A DNA stretch of 14,462 nucleotides, from NCBI GenBank assembly GCA_002499705.1, contig DAMU01000104.1, positions 1,619-16,080 of the forward strand. Reading direction: 5' to 3'. The position numbers and the translations under genes are program-made. The DNA is from Euryarchaeota archaeon UBA91 (lineage in GTDB: Archaea; Thermoplasmatota; Poseidoniia; Poseidoniales; Poseidoniaceae). The notes under the pieces were generated by a model, which was not told the DNA's origin, made no database searches, and worked only from the letters and a program-made list of their open reading frames with translations. Position 1 is the first letter of the stretch; each line of letters starts with the position of its first letter. Of this stretch, positions 1-7,814 are shown piece by piece.

Positions 1-306
1 GAAGATGGGTATTACCAATGTAACAAAGACTCTATCGAATTCGTAGCAGGAGGTCCGCTGTCTCAAGACAGTTTCACTTGGGATGCGACAAGTGGCGATT
101 ATCGGTTTGTTGCAGGTGGTGATGATACCCAGACTTTACAAGAATTTGACGTTGAATGGAACTATGAGGCCTCTCTGGAAGTCTCTCCATTACTCTACTA
201 CACCTTTGCCGTCTTGCTCGGTATCTATGCGAGTCTTGGGATAATGGGAATAATGCACCTCATATCGAGAATTGTTCCCGCTGAAAAAACAACCAAAGAT
301 GAATGA
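1..306 (+). CDS. C-terminal part of a membrane-anchored protein of unknown function (5' partial)
   Basis: The first reading frame is open from base 1 to a TGA at 304-306 and gives 101 residues with no start, so the gene begins left of the window. About 60 residues of polar, Gly/Asp/aromatic-rich sequence look extracytoplasmic. They are followed by one hydrophobic helix at about residues 64-89 (LLYYTFAVLLGIYASLGIMG), then a short charged tail ending KTTKDE. This outside-domain, helix, short-cytoplasmic-tail layout resembles the C-terminus of the giant surface protein at 1197-6287, although I see no sequence similarity. I do not recognise the family. The reading frame and the transmembrane helix are certain; the outside-facing orientation is inferred from the polar N-terminal side and charged tail. 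Confidence 0.75.
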   Translation, partial: EDGYYQCNKDSIEFVAGGPLSQDSFTWDATSGDYRFVAGGDDTQTLQEFDVEWNYEASLEVSPLLYYTFAVLLGIYASLGIMGIMHLISRIVPAEKTTKDE

Positions 307-313
307 AAATTCA
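300..313 (+). other. Small inverted repeat over the stop codon (GAAA loop)
   Basis: TGAAT and ATTCA form a 5-bp stem closed by a GAAA loop. The TGA stop codon (304-306) lies across the stem-loop junction. No T-tract follows. It may mark an RNA 3' end, but a 5-bp stem is easily chance. Confidence 0.25.
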
Positions 314-334
314 AAATTGGCTTACCAAATTGCC

Positions 335-344
335 GAATAAATTC
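335..344 (+). promoter_or_regulatory. Candidate TATA-like element of the winged-helix gene
   Basis: GAATAAATTC is the most A/T-rich block in the 101-bp gap between the first two genes. An archaeal start of transcription would fall about 25 bases later and leave a leader of roughly 40 bases. A second A/T-rich block, GTTTACTTGA at 356-365, is equally possible. The gap holds nothing else I recognise. Confidence 0.25.
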
Positions 345-407
345 GCACTGACTCAGTTTACTTGAATCGACGCCTTCAAAGAGTGTCTGCCTCTAGGTAA
401 CTCCGAG

Positions 408-1169
408 TTGAGCAGTGTGGAAGATATTGATACCGCCCTAACCTTGCTTCAAAACAAGTTACGTCGCCAGATTTTGGAGAGGTTAGTCCGTGAACCTCAC
501 TATCCTATGCAGCTCGCCGAATTGCTCAATGTAAGTCAACAAGCTATTGTCAAACACTTGAAGGAATTGGAACGTGGAAATTTCGTTACTAAAATGAAAG
601 TCGCAAGTGAGAAAGGCGGACCGCCTCGAACAATTTACAGCGTTCAGCAATCCCTCTCTTTACGAATAGATCTCGGCCCAGACCTCTTTCTTTGTGAACA
701 ACGACAACTTCCTGCAGGAGGCCCAATGCGACTCTCAAACCGATTGCCAAATACAACTGAACGCGTGGTTCAATCGGTCAGCGGTCGAAAGAAAATTTCT
801 GTTGGAGAAGGAATGGCTCACATCCAACATTTGAACAATATTCTTGAGGAAATAGATTCACAGAGAGATGCTGTAATCGCCTTACATCAACATATTCGTA
901 ATCGTATATCTGCGGGGGTTGATTCGGACTTCGAACATTATGAGCAGCGAACGATGGTTCACAGTCTGATTGAAGCTCCTGAACGAAAATTAGACCTCAC
1001 CGATTTGCGACGTGAATTACAACTTGGTCAATCCGAAATGGCAAGCCTACTCGACGAAGTACGGAATCGCCTCGAACGCCAATTATCAGACCGAGCAGGC
1101 CAAATTGTAGCTGTTCCGAACAACTCAAACCTGCGTTTCTGGCTCGGTTCGCTTCCCCACAAGAAGTGA
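408..1169 (+). CDS. ArsR-like winged-helix transcriptional regulator with a second C-terminal helix-turn-helix-like region
   Basis: This is a cytoplasmic DNA-binding protein of 253 residues. Residues 8-80 form a winged helix. The segment around 32-60 (PMQLAELLNVSQQAIVKHLK) is a typical ArsR/MarR-type helix-turn-helix, and the wing ends in GGPPRTIYSV, a Gly-Pro-Pro-Arg turn common in euryarchaeal regulators of this type. Residues 130-168 are charged and helical, probably a dimerising coiled coil. Residues 195-222 (DLTDLRRELQLGQSEMASLL) look like a second helix-turn-helix. The first codon used is TTG at 408; AGGT lies 9 bases upstream, and GTG at 417 is the other candidate. No ATG is available, because an in-frame stop at 363 limits the frame. 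It converges with the giant surface protein gene. Metal-binding cysteine pairs of classical ArsR sensors are absent, so the ligand is unknown. DNA binding is secure; the target is not known. Confidence 0.82.
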   Translation: MSSVEDIDTALTLLQNKLRRQILERLVREPHYPMQLAELLNVSQQAIVKHLKELERGNFVTKMKVASEKGGPPRTIYSVQQSLSLRIDLGPDLFLCEQRQLPAGGPMRLSNRLPNTTERVVQSVSGRKKISVGEGMAHIQHLNNILEEIDSQRDAVIALHQHIRNRISAGVDSDFEHYEQRTMVHSLIEAPERKLDLTDLRRELQLGQSEMASLLDEVRNRLERQLSDRAGQIVAVPNNSNLRFWLGSLPHKK

Positions 1170-1181
1170 AGTTCCACTTCA
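1167..1181. terminator. Hairpin between convergent genes, possible bidirectional 3'-end signal
   Basis: TGAAGT-TCC-ACTTCA is a perfect 6-bp inverted repeat with a 3-base loop. It begins exactly at the TGA stop codon of the + strand regulator and lies 15 bases past the stop codon of the - strand surface protein, so both convergent transcripts would carry it. No T-run follows on either strand, and archaeal termination normally relies on T-runs, so the terminator role is an inference. Confidence 0.35.
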
Positions 1182-1196
1182 GCAGAGTTGCTATGC

Positions 1197-4100
1197 TCAA
1201 TCTTCAGCGCCAGCCAAGACCGACACAAGAGATGATTGCTCAGCCTTTCGGTCCAAGACATCTTGACGACGTCCGCGACCAACAAGGTAAACTACACCGA
1301 ACAGAGCAAAGGTCAACAGTATCACTGCAAATGGTAGAGCAGTCTTACCGACCACTTCACCAGCAACATCTAACATACCGCCGCTGGACCTCAATTCATT
1401 CTCAACAGGCTTGATGTTGTCACTTTCTTGTGTTTCCACAATTTCATTTGAAGGGTCAACAACAACATAGACACCGTGGCTACCAGCTGAAACAGGGTAG
1501 AGCAGAACCAGTTCTATTTCCTTGTAATCTTCAGAATCATCAGGAGCGAGAAGTGCGCCGATAACTTGGCGCATGACGATGCTCTCATCATCACAACCGT
1601 TCTTCTTGATTTCATTAATCGTATCCGTATCTGACGCATCCGAGTATTCGCACAAGACGATCTCAATGTCGGTTGCATGTGTATTTCCATCGTTACGTAG
1701 AACGACACGAACTGGGATGGTTGTGTCAACGTCTCCTGTATCGTCGGACACGCTCACTTCAGCGATGACCAAGTTAGGAGCACGCAAGCGAAGTGTGACG
1801 ACGAATTCATTCGTGTCAAGGCTTTCAGCAGCCCATGATGGTGAATCGTCATGGTCGCCACCCTCGAGCATATTGCCCATCTTGGAAACGACCTTCAAAC
1901 CGATACTGCGAGTGTCGAGTTTAGCAGATGGAGCAATCTTGACGATCGCAACAACTGGATAGGTCGTGTATGGTTCCATCATCGGCATGAAATATCGCTC
2001 ATCGGATTCCAAGTATACACAGCGGTCACTCAAATCAGCAAATGCGATTGCTGGGTCGATTGCTGCATCTTCGTCTCCGGTAACGGTTTCAAGAGAGGCT
2101 ACTGTTTCACACGGTTCCTCGGTAGTCAAATCTGTACCGATTTGCTTCACCAAGCGCCATTCAACAGACCATCCGTCAAGTGCGCCCATGCCCGGCAACT
2201 CGTTCCATATCAGTGCTTCACCATCACGGCTCGCAGTGTGGTTGTTGAGAGTTGGCCAGTCAGGGACGTTTCCATTGTTCGTGATGTTCATTTCAAACCG
2301 CACAATTCGTCCAGGTGCGGAGGTCTTAATCGCGTTGTCAACGGTTGAATCCATGCTGATTTGCATATCATAGAATTCCTGCACGTAGACAGGCATGCTC
2401 TGAGTGAAACGAAGACGTGTCAGCCGACCACTTGCATCAGGGTAGGATTCTTCCGAGAATGTCTGGAAGACGACCATGTAAGTACCAGCTTCTACTTGGT
2501 CTGGTATGTTCATGGTAATGTCGAAGATTTGGTCGGTATCTCGAGACAATTCCTTGAGCGTTTCTCGAGGGATATCAATGTCCCAAATTACGTCGACGCC
2601 TGCCGGGTCAGTAACACGGGCAAGGCGATAGTCGAAACGATCTGGTCCGTTACCAAGATTGGTAACTGTTGTTGGCAGAATGATTTGCTGGCCAGGATTA
2701 ACCGGGAGAACTTCTTGACCGTTAATGGTCATCATATCTTCTTGGTCAATGTCTGCATCTGCAACAAGAGAGTAGACGTGATTGACATTGGTTGAAAGAA
2801 TCTTCGAAGCAGAAATTCGGGGGTATCCATCGAGGTACGCCTTGAGAATAACCGCTGGACCAAGACCTGCCGATGCGCCGGTAGGTGCACAGACTTCTAC
2901 ACCAACTTCGTAGGTGATGTATTCAGCACCAGGCGGAATAGTCCACGCTCGAGGTTCGCTAAAGTCAATCGAGTTGCCTCCAGGTGCATTCGAAAAGTCG
3001 AGGTTAACAACCCAGTTGTCAACTCTCCAAGCGTCCATCGAAATGGTATCAGGCTTGACTTCTGGCGCGCCCGGTGTAACGAAGACTAAACTTCCAGAAT
3101 CGAAATTCTTGGTGACGTCAATAGGATAAGTGACACATTCTCCTGGGTCAACATACTCGCTGGTATCGAATATTTCCATAACGATATTTCCTGTCGAACG
3201 AATTGATACGAAGACACCGAGTTCAAGAACATCATACGTTCCTTTCTCTATCGACTTAATCGGTTCACCCTCAGACCATCCCTTCAGATAAATTACGAAG
3301 GCTCCTGGGTCCTCAGAAGTTGGGACAAGAACCTCAAGGTTCTTTGTCACCGATTGTCCCGGGTCAAGTTCAACACTGGTAGGGAAGTTAACAGCCCAGT
3401 TGAATGGTAAAAGCCATTCTTGCTGGCCTTCCAAGGTATATGGATCCCAGAAGATAAATCGGTCATTCACGTTACCAGTGTTGGTAATCGTAATCGAGAA
3501 AATCGCAGTTTGGCCTTGTTCTACATCAGCCATACTGTGTGAAGTATCGAGATTGATGCCGTGCACGACGTCCATCAATGTACGAGTGACGAGGTCGGAT
3601 TGAATGGCAGGGTCTTTGTACGATTTGGCAGTAACCGAAATATCTGCAATTTGATCCGCATCTGCCTGGTAGACCGATGGTGCACGAACTCGCATGTAGA
3701 ACCGAATATCTTCTCCACCTTCGAGGAAAATAGCCGTGTCTGGCATAATGGTCGTGTGGTTGTCGGCAAAGAATAGGGTAGCCGTCCAGTTTTGTGGAAC
3801 GCCAGAGATGTTGAGTCCGAACGTGTCAGCGACAAGATCCTTCGGACCAGGCGTTGAGTTGTTCATCGTCATGTTGTAAATCGTTTGTTGCCCCGGTTCA
3901 ATGACGTGATAGAACGTTTCTCCATCTTGGAATTCGACATCGACTTGTCCAGTGAGCACGTGTGAATAACAAATCGTAAATCGGTTGTTATTGGCTTCTT
4001 CACTGCACTTATTGGTATCGGACCAAGCAATATGTGCACCGCTTCCCAAATCATTGGAGAATGCGGGAGGCATACCTATACTCGGCTGGCTGCCAGAATT

Positions 4101-6287
4101 CGGCCCAAGCTTATTGCTCGCCCATGAGGTAACTGCAACAGTTTCCCAAGGGTCCAATGCGGTGAGTCCAGGACCCGTAAGGTCAGTTGAGTTCAGTCGC
4201 GTGTAGAGTATCTCTTCATCTGCAGTGGCGTTTCCTGAATCGACCCAAGCGATGTGAATGTTGTTTTGGTCGTCAGTTAGAAGCGCTGGGAACACTGAGT
4301 TACCACCGAATGGACGGTTACCGGCAAGTCCAGAGTTACCTTCTACATTTGAGATTGGGGTGTCTTGAATTTTCTTGATTGCGTAGGTAGAGAGACCTTG
4401 GTCTGCTCCATCCCAAGCACCAGCGCCTTGCAAACGGAGTTTGGTGTAGAATACTTCGTAATTTACACCCTTTTCAAATCCGTAATTTCTGCCATCCATC
4501 CAAGCAATGTGAGTGTTACCTTTCATATCAACGCCGATAGAAGGGTGGAAGGAATAAGCGTCATCGATGGTTACACGTGTGTCGTTAACGACAACGAGGT
4601 GTCCATCAGCTCCAGCACCGGTGTCCTCAGCATATGAGCCACCAATGATCGAGTGGCCAGTTCCGCCAGGAGTCCATGTTGGGTCGTTGTTCATCTTGCC
4701 GTATGGGTCAAGAACAGACATGTAAATTTCACGAGAGTTGTTAGTAGAGATGTAGACCATCGCTTCGACGAGAAGAGCCATTGCGTTTGCGCCACCAGAG
4801 CCTGATGGGAATTCGTATGCTTGGCCACCCGCATCGGAACTTCGGAGGGTGTTGCCTGGGCAGTTACGAGTTGATGTCGAGACGACGCTGTTCGGGCATT
4901 GAACTAGATCCATAAAGTGAGATTGGATGTTACCTGCTCCACCGTAACCTTGTCCGTAGAGACCTACTGGAATAACACCTGCTGTAATACAGTTGTCGTG
5001 GGCTTCTTCAATCGAGGTGAGGTCATCTGCTTGTTGTGATGGGTCACCGTCTTTTGGACCTTCGTCAGAAACTGGAATCACAATCTTTGTCGCATTCGGG
5101 TTCCATCGGTGGTCATCTTGAGTAGGTGGGTTTCCTGGCACGTTACCTGATGCATCTTTCCACGAGAGGCAGGCCCAGTTGCTTCCTGGACCCCAGTCTT
5201 CTCCAGAGTATCCAGAGTAGGTGTTACCGTTGTAAACCGTTCCGGGTAGTTTGCGAATTCCACCAGAATCATCACCGGGGAATTGCCCGAGAGGAGTTGT
5301 TCGTGGACCAGTGTTTTGGTTCTTACCAGCGCAGTTACCAGAACTTGCAGCACTTGGAAGTGTGTTTCCTAGTCCGTAGATGGTTTCATAGACAGTCATG
5401 TTTGCAGTCTCAAGCATTGGTTTAATACCTTGGAAGTATCCTCCAGATGCAAAGTTACCGCCGTAAACAACGGTGCAGATATCTGCCCATTCTGAATACA
5501 TCGAACCCGATGTATCGACAATGAAGTTCAATTCGACTTTACCGCCACGGGTATCGTCCCAAGCGATTTGGACGTAGTCGTTTGCATCGACAACAACATC
5601 TGGGTGACCTTTGTGGCCGATAATAGGGGTGAGAAGCGTGTCATCGAAGTTGGTAATGACGGACCCCGTGCTGATATCTGGGCTAAGCATGGTGTAGTAG
5701 ATTTGAGGTTGATTGAAGAAACGACCCAATTCGTCATAGGAATCTTCCCAGACAATGTGGACACCGCCTTGGCTGTCGATATCGATGGCAGGCCAGTCGC
5801 GGTTTTGTGCGCGGCTTGAAACAACGTGGTCATCGATTGCAGAGAGGGTTCCATCGTCGGATGCCGACCCGTCCATTGCCGCTGCCCACGGATTGAGTAC
5901 CGTGTAGACAATTTTGTGTTGTGCAGACTTATCAGCCCAAACAATGTGGACCTTGTCGTTATCGTCAACGACCATATCAGGATGCCAAATCTTGTGGAGT
6001 CCAGGATTTGTAATTTGGGTCGTGTCAATCAATGTTTCACCACGGGGTGAGATCATGGAATAGTAAAGGTGAAGGTTATTTCGAGTCCAAACAACGTGAA
6101 CGTTTCCTTCACTGTCAGAGCCAACTGCAGTTTGAGTATCTGCGGCAGTTCCACCATCAACAATTTGAATTGCTTCGGTGATTACAACAGTGTTTGCTGT
6201 GGCAGTTAGAGTCGCTAAAAACAACGTCGAGAGGACGGAAAGCAACATAATCGATACAAGGCTGACTGACTTAATTTTTTGACCCAT
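1197..6287 (-). CDS. Giant membrane-anchored surface protein: seven-bladed propeller with an inserted VWA domain, Ig-like stalk and CARDB
   Basis: This 1696-residue protein starts at ATG 6287, followed by a signal peptide (residues 1-31; hydrophobic VSIMLLSVLSTLFLATL). Seven blade repeats follow, built on xHPxxxVDxxDxVHIVWxDxR, then a later IYYTMLSP-like strand, at about residues 53-80, 100-130, 165-202, 228-250 plus 518-528, 581-617, 666-698 and 735-778. Blade 4 is interrupted by a von Willebrand A domain (about 251-517) with the MIDAS motif DTSGS at 258-262 and a later SDEG (407-410). Residues 780-1500 form repeated NEW3/COG1470-like beta-sandwiches, recognisable by PGQ near 799, 1199 and 1326 and by T-N-T/L/N-G-N turns. 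CARDB is at about 1502-1625, a transmembrane helix at about 1650-1670 and a 26-residue cytoplasmic tail at the end. The 14 cysteines fall in even numbers per region. It is probably an adhesin or receptor; no catalytic site is recognised. The ligand is unknown. Confidence 0.88.
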   Translation of the reverse strand: MGQKIKSVSLVSIMLLSVLSTLFLATLTATANTVVITEAIQIVDGGTAADTQTAVGSDSEGNVHVVWTRNNLHLYYSMISPRGETLIDTTQITNPGLHKIWHPDMVVDDNDKVHIVWADKSAQHKIVYTVLNPWAAAMDGSASDDGTLSAIDDHVVSSRAQNRDWPAIDIDSQGGVHIVWEDSYDELGRFFNQPQIYYTMLSPDISTGSVITNFDDTLLTPIIGHKGHPDVVVDANDYVQIAWDDTRGGKVELNFIVDTSGSMYSEWADICTVVYGGNFASGGYFQGIKPMLETANMTVYETIYGLGNTLPSAASSGNCAGKNQNTGPRTTPLGQFPGDDSGGIRKLPGTVYNGNTYSGYSGEDWGPGSNWACLSWKDASGNVPGNPPTQDDHRWNPNATKIVIPVSDEGPKDGDPSQQADDLTSIEEAHDNCITAGVIPVGLYGQGYGGAGNIQSHFMDLVQCPNSVVSTSTRNCPGNTLRSSDAGGQAYEFPSGSGGANAMALLVEAMVYISTNNSREIYMSVLDPYGKMNNDPTWTPGGTGHSIIGGSYAEDTGAGADGHLVVVNDTRVTIDDAYSFHPSIGVDMKGNTHIAWMDGRNYGFEKGVNYEVFYTKLRLQGAGAWDGADQGLSTYAIKKIQDTPISNVEGNSGLAGNRPFGGNSVFPALLTDDQNNIHIAWVDSGNATADEEILYTRLNSTDLTGPGLTALDPWETVAVTSWASNKLGPNSGSQPSIGMPPAFSNDLGSGAHIAWSDTNKCSEEANNNRFTICYSHVLTGQVDVEFQDGETFYHVIEPGQQTIYNMTMNNSTPGPKDLVADTFGLNISGVPQNWTATLFFADNHTTIMPDTAIFLEGGEDIRFYMRVRAPSVYQADADQIADISVTAKSYKDPAIQSDLVTRTLMDVVHGINLDTSHSMADVEQGQTAIFSITITNTGNVNDRFIFWDPYTLEGQQEWLLPFNWAVNFPTSVELDPGQSVTKNLEVLVPTSEDPGAFVIYLKGWSEGEPIKSIEKGTYDVLELGVFVSIRSTGNIVMEIFDTSEYVDPGECVTYPIDVTKNFDSGSLVFVTPGAPEVKPDTISMDAWRVDNWVVNLDFSNAPGGNSIDFSEPRAWTIPPGAEYITYEVGVEVCAPTGASAGLGPAVILKAYLDGYPRISASKILSTNVNHVYSLVADADIDQEDMMTINGQEVLPVNPGQQIILPTTVTNLGNGPDRFDYRLARVTDPAGVDVIWDIDIPRETLKELSRDTDQIFDITMNIPDQVEAGTYMVVFQTFSEESYPDASGRLTRLRFTQSMPVYVQEFYDMQISMDSTVDNAIKTSAPGRIVRFEMNITNNGNVPDWPTLNNHTASRDGEALIWNELPGMGALDGWSVEWRLVKQIGTDLTTEEPCETVASLETVTGDEDAAIDPAIAFADLSDRCVYLESDERYFMPMMEPYTTYPVVAIVKIAPSAKLDTRSIGLKVVSKMGNMLEGGDHDDSPSWAAESLDTNEFVVTLRLRAPNLVIAEVSVSDDTGDVDTTIPVRVVLRNDGNTHATDIEIVLCEYSDASDTDTINEIKKNGCDDESIVMRQVIGALLAPDDSEDYKEIELVLLYPVSAGSHGVYVVVDPSNEIVETQESDNIKPVENELRSSGGMLDVAGEVVGKTALPFAVILLTFALFGVVYLVGRGRRQDVLDRKAEQSSLVSVLAGAED

Positions 6288-6310
6288 AAATACACATCCA
6301 AGGCGAGCGT

Positions 6311-6318
6311 AAAAAAAA
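6311..6318 (-). other. T8 tract in the leader region of the surface protein gene
   Basis: Eight A residues on the + strand give T8 on the transcribed strand, 24-31 bases before the ATG at 6287. It could be a TATA substitute for a leaderless transcript, the initiation region of a transcript driven from 6333-6339, or a second-chance terminator for the upstream gene. The sequence does not decide between these. Confidence 0.3.
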
Positions 6319-6332
6319 GCACAATCTCATGC

Positions 6333-6339
6333 TACTTAA
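6333..6339 (-). promoter_or_regulatory. Candidate TATA-like box of the surface protein gene
   Basis: On the - strand TTAAGTA lies about 49 bases before the ATG at 6287. Transcription would start near 6309-6311 and give a leader of about 22 bases that contains GGATGTG, a weak match to a Shine-Dalgarno site. The 109-bp gap to the next gene holds this element and two T-tracts, nothing else. Confidence 0.3.
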
Positions 6340-6364
6340 CCGCGACTCTTTCATGTCATTTTCC

Positions 6365-6371
6365 AAAAAAA
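6365..6371 (-). terminator. T7 tract downstream of the DUF2299-like gene
   Basis: On the - strand CTTTTTTTGG begins 26 bases after the stop codon of the 6397-7026 gene, the distance and composition expected of an archaeal oligo-T terminator. It can also fold weakly (CCAAA/TTTGG), but the T-run is the more meaningful signal. Confidence 0.45.
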
Positions 6372-6396
6372 GAATTTGGATAGTGAAATCAACTGT

Positions 6397-7026
6397 TCAA
6401 GCCCATTCAGAAGGGTCAAAACCTGACCCGAAGGACATCTTTTCATCGAACTCAATTTCATGATGCGTGGACTGGTCTGGCCCGTTATTCATCGAAGACG
6501 GTGTGTCTTTGCCTTCCTGTTTTGCCTTGACCCAGTCATCGACTGGCCCGGGCTTTCCTACACCTGGCCCGTGAGTGAATTTAATCTCATGAATAATACC
6601 GAGTTTTGCCAACCAGAGTTTTCGCAATGTGTGCATGAACTCATTCTTTGACAAACCATCAAACCACACGGGAAGGCTCACATTGAATGCTTGAAGTGGA
6701 CCGACTTTTTGATCTCCTTCATGTCCCATGTGAATGCCCCAGTCAACGCTGGTTCGAATGAGTTGAAGGCGGACATCGTGAATCCACTCCAACCATGCTT
6801 CTTTGTCTTCTTTCATATGGTTGGCCATCTCTTTCTGTTGGCCTACATCGACACGCGTCATGCTTGATACAGCTACAAGATCTCGGCCCTTTGGAATAAC
6901 GACTGCGAACATGTGGCCTTGAGGTCCTTGAGGATAACGAATAAGCAAATGCATCTCTGCCCGAGGGTCTTTTTGCTCTTTTACAACGAGCCGTTCTTGT
7001 TGAACCCATTGTCGGATTCTATTCAT
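6397..7026 (-). CDS. Conserved archaeal protein, probable DUF2299 family (YbjN/secretion-chaperone-like fold suspected)
   Basis: From the chosen start the protein is 209 residues. Its first 120 residues (NRIRQWVQQERLVVKEQKDP, then LLIRYPQGP, MFAVVIPKGRDLVAVSSM, two charged helices) resemble my memory of the archaeal DUF2299 family, small cytoplasmic proteins of unknown role; no search was possible. There is no signal peptide or transmembrane helix. The last 60 residues are polar, Gly/Pro/Asp-rich and probably disordered, longer than I would expect for the core domain. The frame extends upstream to a TTG at 7104 and an ATG at 7044. I prefer ATG 7026 because AGAGAGG (7033-7039) sits 6 bases before it and the domain begins there. 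ATG 7044 has GGAGGAGG, but 13 bases away, which is too far. The family call is moderate; a real protein-coding gene is secure. Confidence 0.68.
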   Translation of the reverse strand: MNRIRQWVQQERLVVKEQKDPRAEMHLLIRYPQGPQGHMFAVVIPKGRDLVAVSSMTRVDVGQQKEMANHMKEDKEAWLEWIHDVRLQLIRTSVDWGIHMGHEGDQKVGPLQAFNVSLPVWFDGLSKNEFMHTLRKLWLAKLGIIHEIKFTHGPGVGKPGPVDDWVKAKQEGKDTPSSMNNGPDQSTHHEIEFDEKMSFGSGFDPSEWA

Positions 7027-7107
7027 CGCATCCCTCTCTGCCATGATTACGGCAAAACCTCCTCCCGTTTCAAGCGTACTGTTGTGATTGGCGTCGAATT
7101 CCAACCC

Positions 7108-7114
7108 ATATTAT
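7108..7114 (-). promoter_or_regulatory. Candidate TATA box of the DUF2299-like gene
   Basis: On the - strand GAATAATATGG (core ATAATAT) is the best TATA match in the gap. Transcription would begin near 7085, downstream of the TTG at 7104 but upstream of both ATG candidates, which argues against the longest version of the protein. Confidence 0.35.
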
Positions 7115-7161
7115 TCAACGAGAGCTGCAAACCGAGTGATGTATGCCTCAAGTTATGGCTC

Positions 7162-7713
7162 TTATTTCAATGCAGAAGGTTCTCGTTCTGACGGCCAGAG
7201 AATCCACTCTCGTGTTCGTAATTGATACATCAGAAGCCAGCAGAATGCTGGAAGCGTTGAATACATCAAGATCTCTTGTAAATTCCAGGCCCATGCATCA
7301 AACCACCCGTGAAGCAACCAGTTGTAGGGCCACAACGGCTGGACAGACCAAATGCCCGAATGAGATGGCAAATCGAGAAGGATATGAGAGAGGTATGCAA
7401 TTCCTAGGAGAGGTGTCCACTTGAGTCGCCAAACCAACGGCAGAATGATGAGTGCCCAAAAAAACAGACTATGGCTCAAATTCCAGCCGGCCCAAGTCCA
7501 GTGATCGAGTATCCACGGATTTTCATAGAATGCTTCCGGCTTTGGGTACCAAAGAGTGCTGTCGGTCTTGAATCCCAAATAAAGGTAACAAGGAATGTTC
7601 AACAAATCTGGGCTCATTGAAGCAAGCGCGCCTTTGATTCGGCGATTCTTGATGCTCTTCGGAGCACATTCCCCAATAAATGCGCCAACAAGTGCATGGA
7701 AAAGTGTATCCAT
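7162..7713 (-). CDS. YdjM/DUF457-type membrane-bound metal-dependent hydrolase
   Basis: This 183-residue integral membrane protein has the marks of the YdjM (LexA-binding, inner-membrane-associated hydrolase, DUF457) superfamily. They are an N-terminal MDTLFHALVG with His6, SPDLLNIP with Asp36, a central HSLFFW with His81, LSHILLDLPSH with His110, Asp114 and His118, and a following LWPYNW like the LWPF motif of the family. These His/Asp residues probably bind a metal at the membrane face; the substrate is not established for the family. Hydrophobic segments lie at about 82-97, 101-116 and 146-164. The frame opens with GTG at 7719, but ATG 7713 is preferred because the conserved block begins right there. 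No operon partner is evident: the gap to the gene on either side is about 100-140 bases, with its own promoter candidate. Confidence 0.78.
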   Translation of the reverse strand: MDTLFHALVGAFIGECAPKSIKNRRIKGALASMSPDLLNIPCYLYLGFKTDSTLWYPKPEAFYENPWILDHWTWAGWNLSHSLFFWALIILPLVWRLKWTPLLGIAYLSHILLDLPSHSGIWSVQPLWPYNWLLHGWFDAWAWNLQEILMYSTLPAFCWLLMYQLRTREWILWPSEREPSALK

Positions 7714-7741
7714 ACACACTGCGAACGGTATTCAGTTGATG

Positions 7742-7748
7742 TTAATTT
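7742..7748 (-). promoter_or_regulatory. Candidate TATA-like box of the YdjM-type gene
   Basis: On the - strand AAATTAA lies 29-35 bases before ATG 7713. Transcription would start a few bases before the ATG, giving an almost leaderless message, as is common in archaea. Confidence 0.35.
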
Positions 7749-7799
7749 CCCACACACGGATGCGTGAGGTCGTCGACCAACACGTTACTTCACAAGAGG

Positions 7800-7814
7800 G
7801 TAAGGCAACCTTAC
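7800..7814 (-). other. Hairpin over the stop codon of the 80-residue gene
   Basis: GTAAGG-TTG-CCTTAC on the - strand is a perfect 6-bp inverted repeat with a 3-base loop. Its left arm contains the TAA stop (7811-7813). No T-tract follows within 30 bases. It could be a 3'-end or processing signal; it has the same geometry as the hairpin at 1167-1181. Confidence 0.3.

Noticed and set aside
5528..6028. 166-residue frame on the - strand, and the many other long frames inside 1197-6287
   Set aside because: They lie wholly within the surface protein in other frames and show low-complexity Ser/Thr/Arg composition with no domain; they are shadows of the real frame.
6397..7104. Longest version of the DUF2299-like protein starting at TTG 7104
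   Set aside because: The best TATA candidate (7108-7114) would place transcription start downstream of that codon, and a good ribosome site precedes ATG 7026 instead.
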